The notes: generated from the sequence alone by a model not told the origin. A stretch of DNA of 45,071 nt from DASRHY01 sp046765875 (GCA_046765875.1 JBKPSJ010000194.1:1-45071), one strand, 5' to 3'; shown: positions 31,380 to 40,002, counted from the stretch's first letter. Translations and numbers: made by a program.

Positions 31380-31505
31380 CTACGCCGATGCGTCGTACAC
31401 CGAGGTGTCGGTACGGAGCGCGGCATTGGTCGCGCTGCTGGCCACCACTACGTCACCTGGCACCGCCTGGACCCACGCCACGGCCATAGAACTCGCCACC
31501 TCCAT
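31380..31505 (-). CDS. Possible 41-residue small protein
   Basis: On the minus strand ATG at 31505 (or an in-frame GTG one codon earlier) is preceded by AGGAAG at a workable distance. It opens a 41-residue frame starting MEVASSMAVAWVQAVPGDVV and ending TNAALRTDTSVYDASA. Codon third positions are mostly G or C. I recognise no family. It lies between the ngcEFG terminator and a divergent operon, where small leader or regulatory peptides are plausible. It could equally be a chance frame or a gene remnant. Confidence 0.3.
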   Translation of the reverse strand: MEVASSMAVAWVQAVPGDVVVASSATNAALRTDTSVYDASA

Positions 31506-31712
31506 CACCCGCTGATCTTCCTGCGCTCGAAGGTGTCCATTAGGGTGTGCGCAACCTTTCCGGCTGCCGCGGCATCTATGGACTAACGGAGGGCGGTCAC
31601 CGCGGAGATCCGTACATGTACGGGTCGGCTGGCGCGGTACGTGGTCGACGACGGAGGCGGGAGCGATGCGGCGGAAACGCCGGCTCGGCACGACGACGGG
31701 GTGGGAGCTGCG

Positions 31713-33425
31713 ATGGCGATGATCCCGGGATTCACCGAGTTCTGCGCGGACGCGAACCTGTTCTGGCGCGCGAACACCATTCCGGCCGTGCGGTCCGACC
31801 CGGTGGTGCTGGTCGAGGCGATGAGCCAGGACATCCGGGTCACGATCCGGAACCTGACCGTCGCGAACGCCCTGCGCCGGATGGTCCCGGCCCGGCTGGT
31901 CGTCTACACCGGCAGCGACGAGGACTGGAACGACATTCTGTGGACCTACTTCGACAAGGGTGTGCTCACCGATCTCGCCCGGGCATACGGCGCCGTGGAC
32001 GTGATCGACGTACACGAACTCGTCGACCGGCGCGTCGCAGGTACCGGGCCGGATGCGCTGGTGGTCGCGGGAGTGCGGTTCCCCGCGGAGTTGCCGCGGT
32101 CCGGGATCGCGCCGGACGTTCTCGACCAGATCGTGTCCGCGACCACGTGCCGGGTGCTGCGGGTGCCGCGGCTGACGCCGCAGATCAAGGCCGGCGCGAA
32201 GTACCGCCGGGTCCGCCACCGCAGCGAGCAGTTCTCGCATCTGTACGACGCGCTGGTGAGCGGGTTGCGCCCGATCGCGGTGGTGTCCAGCCATGTCGAC
32301 TACGACCACTGGGGGCTGGCGGTCGAGTCGGCCCAGCGGTTCGACGTACCGGTGGTCCATGTGCAGAGCACCGGCGGGTTGAAGGCGTACACGCTGTTCC
32401 CGGACCGGTGTCGCGGCGCCCAGACGTTCCGCGCCGAGCTCACCAACCAGATCGCGGAGTACTTCGAGAAGGCCGTCTGGCCGAACCGGCACCTGCTGCG
32501 CCGCAACGCCGAGATGGTGACCTGGCGGTCCAAGGGCAACCTCGGCCGGCCGTCGTGGTGGCGCGGCGGCACCGCGGCCTCCCTCGAGCTGCGGACCGAG
32601 GCCGATCGCCGGGTGGTCCGACGCCACGCGATGTCGCGGTTCGGCTTCGACCAGGCCAAGCCGGTGATCGTCGTCTACAACCACGCGGTCTCTGACGCGC
32701 TGAACACCAACGTCGAGGTGTTCGCCGACCTGGGCGACTGGTTCGAGCAGACCGCCGCGTACGCCGCCCACCGCGACGACGTGAACTGGCTGCTGATCGA
32801 CCACCCGCAGCAGGCGCTGTACGACGCGAGCGGGTTCTTCGACGAGGTCGCCCGGCGGCACAACGCACACCCGCACATGGCGTTCCGGCCGAGCACCCAG
32901 GTGAGCAAGAACGTGGTCTGGAGCCTCGTCGACCTGGCGCTCACCGTTCGCGGCAGCATCAGCAACGAGTTGCCCGCGTACGGGATCCCGGCGATCCAGG
33001 CCGGTTGGTCTGAGTGGAGCAGCTGTGGGTTCACCAAGGTGGCGCGCGACGTCGCCGACTACTGGCACCTGCTGGCGAACGCGATCGAGGCGCTGCTGGC
33101 GGGCCTGCCGCTGATCACCGACGAGCAGATCGAACGGGCCAGGCTATGGGCCTGGTTCTACCGCAGCGGCACCGACGTCAACAGTTCGCTGGTGCAGCAC
33201 TGGGAGATGGGACAGAACGCCGCGCTGTTCCGCGCCCTGCGGGTCGTGATGCGCAACGTCGAGCCCGACGCCGATCCCGCCTTCACCGCCGTCCGGCGGA
33301 TGTGGGCCCGGCGCGAGCCCTTCCTGACAAGGTTCGATCTGTCGCAGCCGGGGCAGACGCTCGCGGACACCATCAGCGTGCTGGCGCCGCCTCTTGGTGC
33401 GGCGATCGAGGCCGTAACGGCGTGA
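31713..33425 (+). CDS. Capsule-polysaccharide-transferase-like protein
   Basis: This 570-residue protein starts MAMIPGFTEFCADANLFWRA. Its C-terminal half resembles the donor-binding region of capsular polysaccharide synthesis transferases: WLLIDHPQQALYDASGFFDE, then LVDLALTVRGSISNELPAYG and IPAIQAGWSEWSSCGFTKVA. In that family the segment binds a nucleotide sugar. I cannot assign the donor or acceptor. ATG at 31713 has GGGAG 5 nt before it; an in-frame GTG at 31641 would add 24 residues of low complexity. It is the first gene of a four-gene overlapping operon. Assignment is by pattern only. Confidence 0.75.
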   Translation: MAMIPGFTEFCADANLFWRANTIPAVRSDPVVLVEAMSQDIRVTIRNLTVANALRRMVPARLVVYTGSDEDWNDILWTYFDKGVLTDLARAYGAVDVIDVHELVDRRVAGTGPDALVVAGVRFPAELPRSGIAPDVLDQIVSATTCRVLRVPRLTPQIKAGAKYRRVRHRSEQFSHLYDALVSGLRPIAVVSSHVDYDHWGLAVESAQRFDVPVVHVQSTGGLKAYTLFPDRCRGAQTFRAELTNQIAEYFEKAVWPNRHLLRRNAEMVTWRSKGNLGRPSWWRGGTAASLELRTEADRRVVRRHAMSRFGFDQAKPVIVVYNHAVSDALNTNVEVFADLGDWFEQTAAYAAHRDDVNWLLIDHPQQALYDASGFFDEVARRHNAHPHMAFRPSTQVSKNVVWSLVDLALTVRGSISNELPAYGIPAIQAGWSEWSSCGFTKVARDVADYWHLLANAIEALLAGLPLITDEQIERARLWAWFYRSGTDVNSSLVQHWEMGQNAALFRALRVVMRNVEPDADPAFTAVRRMWARREPFLTRFDLSQPGQTLADTISVLAPPLGAAIEAVTA

Positions 33426-35659
33426 CGATGAGCAGTCCCCGGTTCCTGACCGTGTTCGACGAGCCGGTGCCGCCGCTGACCGCGCCCGGCGTGGTCGCCT
33501 CGGGTATCGACCCGGCCGTTCAACTGGTCGACGGGCTGTTCCGCGGTACCGACCTGCTGGGCCGGGTCACGAATGCCGACGCGATGATCGGGCTCAAGGT
33601 GGCGCTGCCGGCTGGGACCGGATCGGTCCGGGTGGTGGTCACGCTCGCGATGGACGACGCGTCGCTGGAGTGGTGGGACGAACGGGTGCCCGCCGATGTC
33701 CGGCCGCGCAACGCCGCCGGCACTCGGCTGCTGCAGGTGCTGTCGCAGGGCGAGTTCCGGGCAGCGACGCTGATCACCCGGCGCCGGTCCGACCACGGCC
33801 GCGAGACCCGCTCGGTGGTCGAGTTCGAAGTGGCCGCGTCCGAGATCGAGGACGACGCACTGCTCGTGGTCGAGTTGCGGTCGCGCCCGGAGCAGGTGCC
33901 GTCGTGGGCCGACCGGGCCGTCCCGCCGTACGGCGCGGTCGGTGTACGGGTCGATGCGATCGAGGTGATCCCGCAGACCACCGAGCCGGTAAGCCGTACC
34001 GGCCACCTCGCAGGCGGGCACGTACCCACCGGCGGGTCGGGCGAGGTCGAGGTACGGTCCGGCCTGTTCGTCGCCAACCCGGGCCAGACCGAGCCGGTCT
34101 GGTCGGTCCGCGCGGTGGTGCGGCCGCCGAAGCGGCGGGCCCGGTACCGCAGGCGCAAACCATGGCGGGTCCGGGCCAAGCGCAAGGCGAAGCGGATCGG
34201 CAAAGAGCTGCTGCCGGCCATCGCGTGGCCGGCCGCACGTCGCGGGCTCGGATCCTATCGCGGTATGCGCCGACGCCTGGCCGGAACGCCGGTGCATCGT
34301 GCGGCGGATCCTGTCCTCACGCCCCGACTGCCGAGCGTGCCCGCGAAGCCCAAGCGAATGGCCGGATCGCTGGCGGCCGCCGCCCTGGCCGATCTGGTCG
34401 CCGCCCGGCGGATCACAGTCGCGGGGTTCGACACCGGTACCGGAGCGGAGGTGCACGTCGCCTCGGCGTACGCCGGTGGCGGTCGCTTCCACGTGCGTCC
34501 GGTCGGCATCCTGCCGGCACCGGTGCTGGTCGGGATCTGGGCCGACCCGGCGCGGCTGAGCGTCCGCGAGCGGTGGTGCCGCCGGTGGCTGAGCTGGCGG
34601 CTCAGTCACGGCCCCGCAGCCGAGCCCTTGCCGCCGCGGCCCGCGATGTACACCCCGGAACTGGACCCCGATGATCCGCTGACGAACCAGGTTGTGCTGT
34701 CCGGCCTGCTCGGCGGCCGTACCGGTGGCCGGATCCGGTTGCCCGCTGGACGGTTCCCAGTGAGCGGCCTGGTGATCGGGCCGGGCTGGACGATCGAGGG
34801 CGACGACACGACCCTTGTCCAGCCGATCGCGACGCCCGAACCGATGCTGCACGTGGTCGGCTCCGACGTGACCCTGCGCGGGTTGCGGCTGGAGCTGCCG
34901 CCGTCCTCGCCCGGCCCACACGACGGCGCGCACTGGACCGCGATCACCGTCGGCCGCTACCTGTACGCCGAGGAGCCCGGCTGGCTCACCGGCGTACGGC
35001 TGGAGGACCTCACCGTGCGTCGCGACGGCCGCTGTGCCGCGAACTCGGTCACGGTGATCGGTGCGGTCAGCGACCTGCGGGTACGCCGTCTCAGCGTCAC
35101 CGGTGGCGGCACCGGGCTGATGGTTCACTGGGGTGGCGTCGGCACCAGCGTCAGCGCGATCAGCGGGCCGACATACCACCCGCATGACCTGGCGATCGAC
35201 GGCCTGGTCGTCAGGTCGGCGTTCGAGGGGTTCTGCCTGTCGTCGGTTCACGACGTGGTCGTGCGTGGGGTCCACTGCGGGGGCGTCGAGATCGGGTTCC
35301 GGCTGCTGGCCGGCGACAACGCCGACCGGTATCACCTGCTTGGGCCCGACTCCGAGATCAACCGGCGGATCACCGTGGCCGGGTGTGAGATCGGCTGGTC
35401 CGGCGACCTGTACGCGATCCGGGTCGCCGGCTGGGGCCGCAGCGAGGTGGACGGCCTGATCAGCCGCCGTGACTTCGAGGACCTGCAGTTGGTCGACTGC
35501 CGGATCATTCCGCTGCCGGTCGGCATCGGCGGCCGATCTTCCCGGTCCGTGGCGCGCCGTCCGCTCGTGCTGGAGGACGCCGGCGAGGTGGACGTGTCTG
35601 GAATCTCGCTGGTGGACAAAGGTGAAGAGATTTCAGGTCTAGACTCGGAGAATGGCTGA
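33422..35659 (+). CDS. Large protein with a C-terminal parallel beta-helix domain
   Basis: This 745-residue protein has no signal peptide. Residues 1-270 are beta-rich with no name I can give; a very basic stretch follows (RRARYRRRKPWRVRAKRKAK). Residues about 410-730 look like a right-handed beta-helix of the pectate-lyase type, with repeated short strands: VSGLVIGPGWTIEGDDTTLV, HVVGSDVTLRGLRLELPP, VTVIGAVSDLRVRRLSVTGG, HDVVVRGVHCGGVEIGFRLL. Such folds bind or cleave polysaccharides. GTG at 33422 overlaps the preceding stop and is preferred; ATG at 33428 is an alternative. Its end overlaps the next gene by 8 bp. Function is unknown; a glycan-binding or -processing role fits the neighbours. 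Confidence 0.7.
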   Translation: MTMSSPRFLTVFDEPVPPLTAPGVVASGIDPAVQLVDGLFRGTDLLGRVTNADAMIGLKVALPAGTGSVRVVVTLAMDDASLEWWDERVPADVRPRNAAGTRLLQVLSQGEFRAATLITRRRSDHGRETRSVVEFEVAASEIEDDALLVVELRSRPEQVPSWADRAVPPYGAVGVRVDAIEVIPQTTEPVSRTGHLAGGHVPTGGSGEVEVRSGLFVANPGQTEPVWSVRAVVRPPKRRARYRRRKPWRVRAKRKAKRIGKELLPAIAWPAARRGLGSYRGMRRRLAGTPVHRAADPVLTPRLPSVPAKPKRMAGSLAAAALADLVAARRITVAGFDTGTGAEVHVASAYAGGGRFHVRPVGILPAPVLVGIWADPARLSVRERWCRRWLSWRLSHGPAAEPLPPRPAMYTPELDPDDPLTNQVVLSGLLGGRTGGRIRLPAGRFPVSGLVIGPGWTIEGDDTTLVQPIATPEPMLHVVGSDVTLRGLRLELPPSSPGPHDGAHWTAITVGRYLYAEEPGWLTGVRLEDLTVRRDGRCAANSVTVIGAVSDLRVRRLSVTGGGTGLMVHWGGVGTSVSAISGPTYHPHDLAIDGLVVRSAFEGFCLSSVHDVVVRGVHCGGVEIGFRLLAGDNADRYHLLGPDSEINRRITVAGCEIGWSGDLYAIRVAGWGRSEVDGLISRRDFEDLQLVDCRIIPLPVGIGGRSSRSVARRPLVLEDAGEVDVSGISLVDKGEEISGLDSENG

Positions 35660-36806
35660 CTTCCCGCGGCTCGGCCGGCTGACCGCTGACCTGGACCCGC
35701 CGTTCGCGGCAGTCGACCTGGCCGCATTCCGGCGCAACGCAGCCGACCTGGTACGCCGGGCGGCCGGCACGCCGATCCGGGTCGCGGCCAAGTCCGTACG
35801 CTGCCGCGAGCTGATCGCCGAGGCGCTCTCGATCGAGGGTTTCCAGGGCGTGATGAGTTATGCGCTGCCGGAGGCGATCTGGCTCGGCCGCAACGGAGTC
35901 CTCGACATCCTGATGGGTTACCCGACCGTGCACCGCGACGCGCTGCGCGAGCTGGCCGGCGATCCGGTGCTGGCGCGGCGGATCACGCTGATGATCGACG
36001 ACGTCGCCCAGCTCGAGCTGATCAAGCGGGTCACCGGTGGCGGTGCGCCGCTGCAGGTCTGCCTCGACGTGGACGCCTCGCTGCGGCTGTTCGGTCAGCA
36101 CCTCGGGGTACGCCGCTCACCGCTGCGTACCCCCGAGCAGGTCGCCGGCCTGGCCCTGACGGTGGCCGCCGACGACGCGTTCGAGCTGACCGGGCTGATG
36201 TTCTACGAGGCCCAGATCGCCGGCCTGCCGGACACGTCACCGGCGGTGCGCTGGGTGAAGCGGCGCTCGGCCGCGGAGCTCGCCGACCGCCGCGGCTTTG
36301 TTGTGGACGCGGTCAAGCAGGTCTCGCCGCTCGCGCTGGTGAACAGCGGCGGCACCGGCAGCCTGGAGATCAGCGCCGCCGACCCGGTGGTCACCGAGGT
36401 CACCGCCGGGTCCGGGCTGTTCGGGCCGACCCTGTTCGACCGGTACGTCCAGTTCCGGCCCGAGCCCGCCGTGGTGTACGCCGTGTCCGTCGTACGCCGC
36501 CCCGCCCCGCGGATCGCGACGCTGTTCGGCGGTGGCTTCGTGGCGTCCGGCCCGGCTTCGAAGACCCGGCTGCCGCGTCCGGCGTACCCGTCCGGCCTCA
36601 AGCTGATCGGCACCGAGGGTGCGGGCGAGGTGCAGACCCCGGTACGCGGCGCCGCGGCGGTCTCGCTCGCGATCGGCGACCGGGTCTGGATGCGGTACGC
36701 CAAGGCCGGCGAGATGTGCGAGCGTTTCGACATGCTGCACCTGGTGGACGGCGATGACGTCCGGGTGGCACCGACGTACCGTGGCGAAGGAAAGGCGTTC
36801 GGATGA
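35652..36806 (+). CDS. Alanine-racemase-fold PLP protein (amino acid aldolase/deaminase type)
   Basis: The 384-residue protein resembles fold-type III PLP enzymes: alanine racemase N-terminal barrel followed by a beta domain. Lys47 (RVAAKSVRC) is the predicted PLP lysine after AVDLAAFRRNAADLV. Other features are MSYALPEAIWLGRNGVLDIL, LQVCLDVDASLRLFG, LVNSGGTGSLEIS and the C-terminal VWMRYAKAGEMCERFDMLHL. Relatives include D-threonine aldolase and D-serine dehydratase; a simple alanine racemase is less likely. It overlaps the beta-helix gene by 8 bp and the oxidase gene by 4 bp (ATGA). The pair with an aldonolactone oxidase recurs in other actinobacteria. Confidence 0.8.
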   Translation: MADFPRLGRLTADLDPPFAAVDLAAFRRNAADLVRRAAGTPIRVAAKSVRCRELIAEALSIEGFQGVMSYALPEAIWLGRNGVLDILMGYPTVHRDALRELAGDPVLARRITLMIDDVAQLELIKRVTGGGAPLQVCLDVDASLRLFGQHLGVRRSPLRTPEQVAGLALTVAADDAFELTGLMFYEAQIAGLPDTSPAVRWVKRRSAAELADRRGFVVDAVKQVSPLALVNSGGTGSLEISAADPVVTEVTAGSGLFGPTLFDRYVQFRPEPAVVYAVSVVRRPAPRIATLFGGGFVASGPASKTRLPRPAYPSGLKLIGTEGAGEVQTPVRGAAAVSLAIGDRVWMRYAKAGEMCERFDMLHLVDGDDVRVAPTYRGEGKAFG

Positions 36807-38101
36807 CCTGGGTGAACTGGTCCGGCACGCAGACGGCGACCCCGTCGGAGGTGGTCGTTCCACGCTCGGTCGACGAGCTCAGCTCGGCGGTCAAGGCAGC
36901 CGCCGATCAGGGCCGGCGGATCAAGGCCGTCGGCACCGGGCATTCGTTCACCGGCTGTGCCGTCGCCGACCAGGTGCAGGTCCGGCTCGACGGGCTGTCG
37001 TCGATCGCTGCCGGCGACCAGGAGTCCGGGCGCATGGTTGTCGGCGCCGGTACGCCGCTCGCTCGACTGAACACAGCACTCGACGCGTTCGGCCTGGCGA
37101 TGGCGAACCTCGGCGACATCGACCTGCAGACGCTGTCCGGCGCGGTGTCCACCGGTACGCACGGCACCGGCGCCCGGCTCGGCGGACTGGCCACGCAGAT
37201 CATCGCGCTCGACCTGGTCACCGCCGACGGCTCGGTGCTGACCTGCTCGCACAACCAGAATCCGGATGTGTTCGACGCCGCCCGGATCTCGGTCGGCGCG
37301 CTCGGGGTGATCAGCGCGCTGACAGTGAAGGCTGTGCCGGAGTTCCTGCTCCGCGCGCAGGAAGGGCCGATGCCGCTCGCCGATGTGCTGGACGGATTCA
37401 ATGAGCTTGCCGAGGGCAACGATCACTTCGAGTTCTACTGGTTCCCGCATACCGAGGTCGCGCTGACCAAGCGGAACAACCGGGTCCCGGAGCGTACCTC
37501 CGCCCAACCGGTCGGCCGGATCCGCGGCTGGATCGACGATGAACTGCTGTCCAACAGGGTGTTCGAGTTGACGAACAAGCTGACGGCGCGGCGTACAGGT
37601 CTCACCCCGCGGGTCAACCGGATCGCAGCTCGTGTGCTATCGGCACGCGAGTACGTCGACCAGTCGTACAAGGTCTTCTGCTCTCACCGTGACGTCCGCT
37701 TCAAGGAGTCGGAGTACGCCGTACCGCGCGCTGCCGTGACCGACGTGATCCGTGAACTGCGGAGCTGGATCGACAGCAGCGGTCAACGGATTCCGTTCCC
37801 GATCGAGGTACGGGTGGCCGCGCCGGACGACATCTGGCTGTCGACGGCGTACCAGCGCGAGACGGCGTACGTTGCGATCCACCAGTACCACGCGCTCCCG
37901 CACGAGCCGTACTTCGGCGCGTTAGAGCGGATCGCAACCGCGGCCGGCGGGCGGCCGCACTGGGGCAAGATGCACACGCTCGGCGTGGACGAGTTCCGCG
38001 CCCGGTATCCCCGGTACGACGACTTCCTGGCCGTGCGCGACCGGCTCGACCCGGGCCGGGTGTTTGCCAACGCGTACACCGAGCAGGTATTCGGTCCGTA
38101 G
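36803..38101 (+). CDS. FAD-binding aldonolactone oxidase (D-arabinono-1,4-lactone oxidase family)
   Basis: The 432-residue protein is of the vanillyl-alcohol-oxidase/GULO type. It starts MTWVNWSGTQTATPSEVVVP; the FAD motif is VGTGHSFTGCAVADQ, with His47 as the likely covalent flavin site, and LQTLSGAVSTGTHGTGARLG follows. The ALO domain covers the C-terminal half, with HPW-equivalent KMHTLGVDEFRARYPRYDDF and LDPGRVFANAY. It should oxidise a sugar lactone or alditol with O2 or another acceptor. It ends the four-gene operon; the substrate may be linked to the PLP protein upstream (inference). Confidence 0.85.
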   Translation: MTWVNWSGTQTATPSEVVVPRSVDELSSAVKAAADQGRRIKAVGTGHSFTGCAVADQVQVRLDGLSSIAAGDQESGRMVVGAGTPLARLNTALDAFGLAMANLGDIDLQTLSGAVSTGTHGTGARLGGLATQIIALDLVTADGSVLTCSHNQNPDVFDAARISVGALGVISALTVKAVPEFLLRAQEGPMPLADVLDGFNELAEGNDHFEFYWFPHTEVALTKRNNRVPERTSAQPVGRIRGWIDDELLSNRVFELTNKLTARRTGLTPRVNRIAARVLSAREYVDQSYKVFCSHRDVRFKESEYAVPRAAVTDVIRELRSWIDSSGQRIPFPIEVRVAAPDDIWLSTAYQRETAYVAIHQYHALPHEPYFGALERIATAAGGRPHWGKMHTLGVDEFRARYPRYDDFLAVRDRLDPGRVFANAYTEQVFGP

Positions 38102-38120
38102 GTGTGTGGGTGGCAGGCCC

Positions 38121-38126
38121 TACGCT
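38121..38126 (+). promoter_or_regulatory. Likely -10 of the PIG-L gene (leaderless)
   Basis: TACGCT lies 6 nt before the ATG at 38133, so the PIG-L gene probably has its own promoter just after the oxidase stop. Confidence 0.4.
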
Positions 38127-38132
38127 GGCCGC

Positions 38133-38876
38133 ATGCCTACACCTGAACCGCTCGAACCCGTCAACGAGGACTGGGACACCGCGCTGGCGGTCGTCGCGCA
38201 CCCCGACGACCTGGAGTTCGGCAGCGCCGCCGCCGTCGCCCGCTGGACCGGCCAGGGCAAGCACATCGTCTACTGCCTGCTGACCAGTGGCGAGGCCGGT
38301 ATCGACGGCATAGCGCCGGCCGAGTCCGGTCCGCTGCGCGAGGACGAGGAGCGCGAGTCGGCACGGATCGTCGGCGTCGACACCGTGGAGTTCCTCGGCC
38401 AGCCCGACGGTGTCCTGGAGTACGGAGTGGCCCTGCGCCGCGAGATCACCCGCGTGGTCCGCAAGTACAAGCCGCAGATCGTGCTGACCAACAACCCGCA
38501 CGATCAGTGGGCCGGCGGCCACCTCAACCAGGCCGACCACATCGCCTGCGGCAAGGCGACACTCGACGCCGTCCGCGACGCCGGCAACCGCTGGGTGTTC
38601 CCCGAGCAGATCACCGGCGAGGGCCTGGACAAGTGGGGCGGCGTCCGCCAGGTCTGGGCTCCCGGCTCACCGCTGGCTGGGCACGCGGTCGACATCACCG
38701 ACACCTTCGAGGCCGGGGTGGAATCGCTCAGGGCGCACAAGGCCTACATCGACGGCCTCGGCTGGGAGAACTTCGACCCGGCCGAGTTCCTGGAGGGCAT
38801 GGCCCGGCAGACCGGCACCCGGCTGGGAGTGCCGATGGCCGTCGGCTTCCAGGTGTACGACTTCGGCTGGGGATGA
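38133..38876 (+). CDS. PIG-L family deacetylase
   Basis: A 247-residue zinc deacetylase of the LmbE/PIG-L fold. The metal motif AHPDD (22-26, in ALAVVAHPDDLEFGSAAAVA) and HLNQADH supply His/Asp ligands; LLTSGEAGIDG and TNNPHDQW are typical. Relatives include MshB and Mca of mycothiol metabolism and general GlcNAc-moiety deacetylases; the sequence is not close enough to MshB to assert that. ATG at 38133 is chosen for the -10 spacing and the start of homology. It may act with the preceding operon on amino sugars (inference). Confidence 0.9.
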   Translation: MPTPEPLEPVNEDWDTALAVVAHPDDLEFGSAAAVARWTGQGKHIVYCLLTSGEAGIDGIAPAESGPLREDEERESARIVGVDTVEFLGQPDGVLEYGVALRREITRVVRKYKPQIVLTNNPHDQWAGGHLNQADHIACGKATLDAVRDAGNRWVFPEQITGEGLDKWGGVRQVWAPGSPLAGHAVDITDTFEAGVESLRAHKAYIDGLGWENFDPAEFLEGMARQTGTRLGVPMAVGFQVYDFGWG

Positions 38877-38884
38877 TGGGCCGT

Positions 38885-39011
38885 GCCTGACGGATTCCGG
38901 CGCTCGGCGGACGCATCGCTGCGTTGGAGGACAGGGCGCTCCGAGCCCTGCCCTCCGCCTTGCGCTGCACTCCGCCCATCACCTGCTCGCGGCTGCCACA
39001 ATCCGTCAGGC
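38885..39011. repeat. 127-nt element bounded by perfect 12-bp inverted repeats, with an internal hairpin
   Basis: GCCTGACGGATT (38885-38896) and AATCCGTCAGGC (39000-39011) are exact reverse complements 103 nt apart. Inside, GGAGGACAGGGC (38926-38937) pairs with GCCCTGCCCTCC (38945-38956) with one mismatch and a 7-nt loop. An ACGCA/TGCGT hairpin (near 38911-38924) is also present. No clear target-site duplication flanks it. It lies between the PIG-L stop and the cyclase start. Confidence 0.65.
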
Positions 39012-39022
39012 AGGGCCTAGCC

Positions 39023-39841
39023 GTGGCCAAACTCGACGCGGCCGATCGGGCCGGGCTGCCGAACAGCGCGTTCGCGTACGTCGACTCGCGCGGCCGGCGC
39101 CGGCTGCCGATCCATGACGCCTCGCATGTGCGCAACGCGCTGGCCCGGTTCAACCAGGTCGAGTTCGAGGACGAGCGGGCCCGCGAGCGCGCCCGGACCC
39201 GCCTGCTGAACGCGGCGAAGAAGTACCGGATCGTCCCGGTCGGCTTCATCGCCGCACAGTTGCGGTCGGAGCGCGAGCTCGGCCCTTCGGCGCCAGATCT
39301 GCCGACCGGTTTCGTCACCCTGCTGATGACCGATGTCGAGGGGTCGACCGCACTGGTGCAGCAACTCGGCGACCGGTACGGCCGGCTGATCACGGGTGTC
39401 CGCGCGCTGCTGGGCGACGCGGTGACCGATGCCGGGGGATATGTGGTCGACTCGCGGGCCGACGACTTCTTCGCCGCGTTCGCGACGCCCCGGGACGGGC
39501 TGGAGGCGTCGATCGCGATCCAGCGCGAACTGGCCGGACGGACCTGGACCGGCGGGGTCGAGGTGCGGGTCCGGGCCGGGCTCCACAGCGGCTACCCGAC
39601 GCTGAGCCGCGGGGCGTACATAGGGCTCGCGGTGCACACCGTCGCGCGCATCTGCGGGGCCGCACACGGCGGGCAGATCCTGGTCTCCGGCGACGCCCGG
39701 CTGGCGGCGCGCGAGTCGGCGCCGGACGGCATCCGCTTCCGCAGCCTCGGCGACGTCAAGCTCCGCGGCCTCCCGGCCCCCGTACCCCTCTACCAACTAG
39801 GCGCCCGCGGCCTCACCACCCGCTTCCCACCCCTCCGCTGA
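39023..39841 (+). CDS. Class III nucleotide cyclase-like protein with N-terminal DUF6582-like segment
   Basis: The 272-residue protein starts VAKLDAADRAGLPNSAFAYV (GTG at 39023). Residues 1-78 resemble a conserved N-terminal segment seen with such cyclases (RRLPIHDASHVRNALARFNQ, ARTRLLNAAKKYRIVPVGFI). Residues about 97-265 are a class III cyclase domain: TLLMTDVEGSTALVQQLGDR keeps metal Asp104, but the second metal loop reads SRADDFFAAF instead of GDG, and the adenine-specifying Lys is not evident. The transition-state region reads VHTVARICGAAHGG, with His where Asn is usual. It may be a weak or altered cyclase, or a regulator. No other domain is present. Confidence 0.85.
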   Translation: MAKLDAADRAGLPNSAFAYVDSRGRRRLPIHDASHVRNALARFNQVEFEDERARERARTRLLNAAKKYRIVPVGFIAAQLRSERELGPSAPDLPTGFVTLLMTDVEGSTALVQQLGDRYGRLITGVRALLGDAVTDAGGYVVDSRADDFFAAFATPRDGLEASIAIQRELAGRTWTGGVEVRVRAGLHSGYPTLSRGAYIGLAVHTVARICGAAHGGQILVSGDARLAARESAPDGIRFRSLGDVKLRGLPAPVPLYQLGARGLTTRFPPLR

Positions 39842-39867
39842 CCCGTCGATTAGCGGTGGCTCTTTGA

Positions 39868-39934
39868 CGTTGAACAGGGTGTGCGGTGTTGAACAAGGTG
39901 TGCGGTGCTCAACGCCGCAACACCCTGTTCAACG
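39868..39934. repeat. Very long hairpin after the cyclase gene
   Basis: CGTTGAACAGGGTGT (39868-39882) is the exact reverse complement of 39920-39934. Directly inside, GCGGTGTTGA (39883-39892) pairs with TCAACGCCGC (39909-39918) with one wobble, and A39919 is bulged. Together this is a stem of about 25 bp with a 16-nt loop. It also contains a direct copy of its own left arm (GTTGAACAAGGTGTGCGG from 39888). It may act as a bidirectional terminator. Confidence 0.75.
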
Positions 39935-40002
39935 CCTTCCGCGGCGGATCAGGCTGCCTGCGTCCATGCCACGTTGAACAGGCTGCGGCCTCAACCCACC
40001 AG

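Larger units (their letters stand above)
31265..31712. other. 448-bp intergenic region after ngcG
   Basis: Apart from the hairpins at 31286-31348 and a short possible minus-strand ORF (31380-31505), I see no gene. GTACATGTAC occurs at 31612-31621. An upstream in-frame GTG for the next gene lies at 31641, but ATG at 31713 with GGGAG is the better start. Confidence 0.5.

Noticed and set aside
38885..39011. Insertion sequence with target-site duplication
   Set aside because: No transposase, and the short GGGCC words near both ends are not placed as a true duplication.
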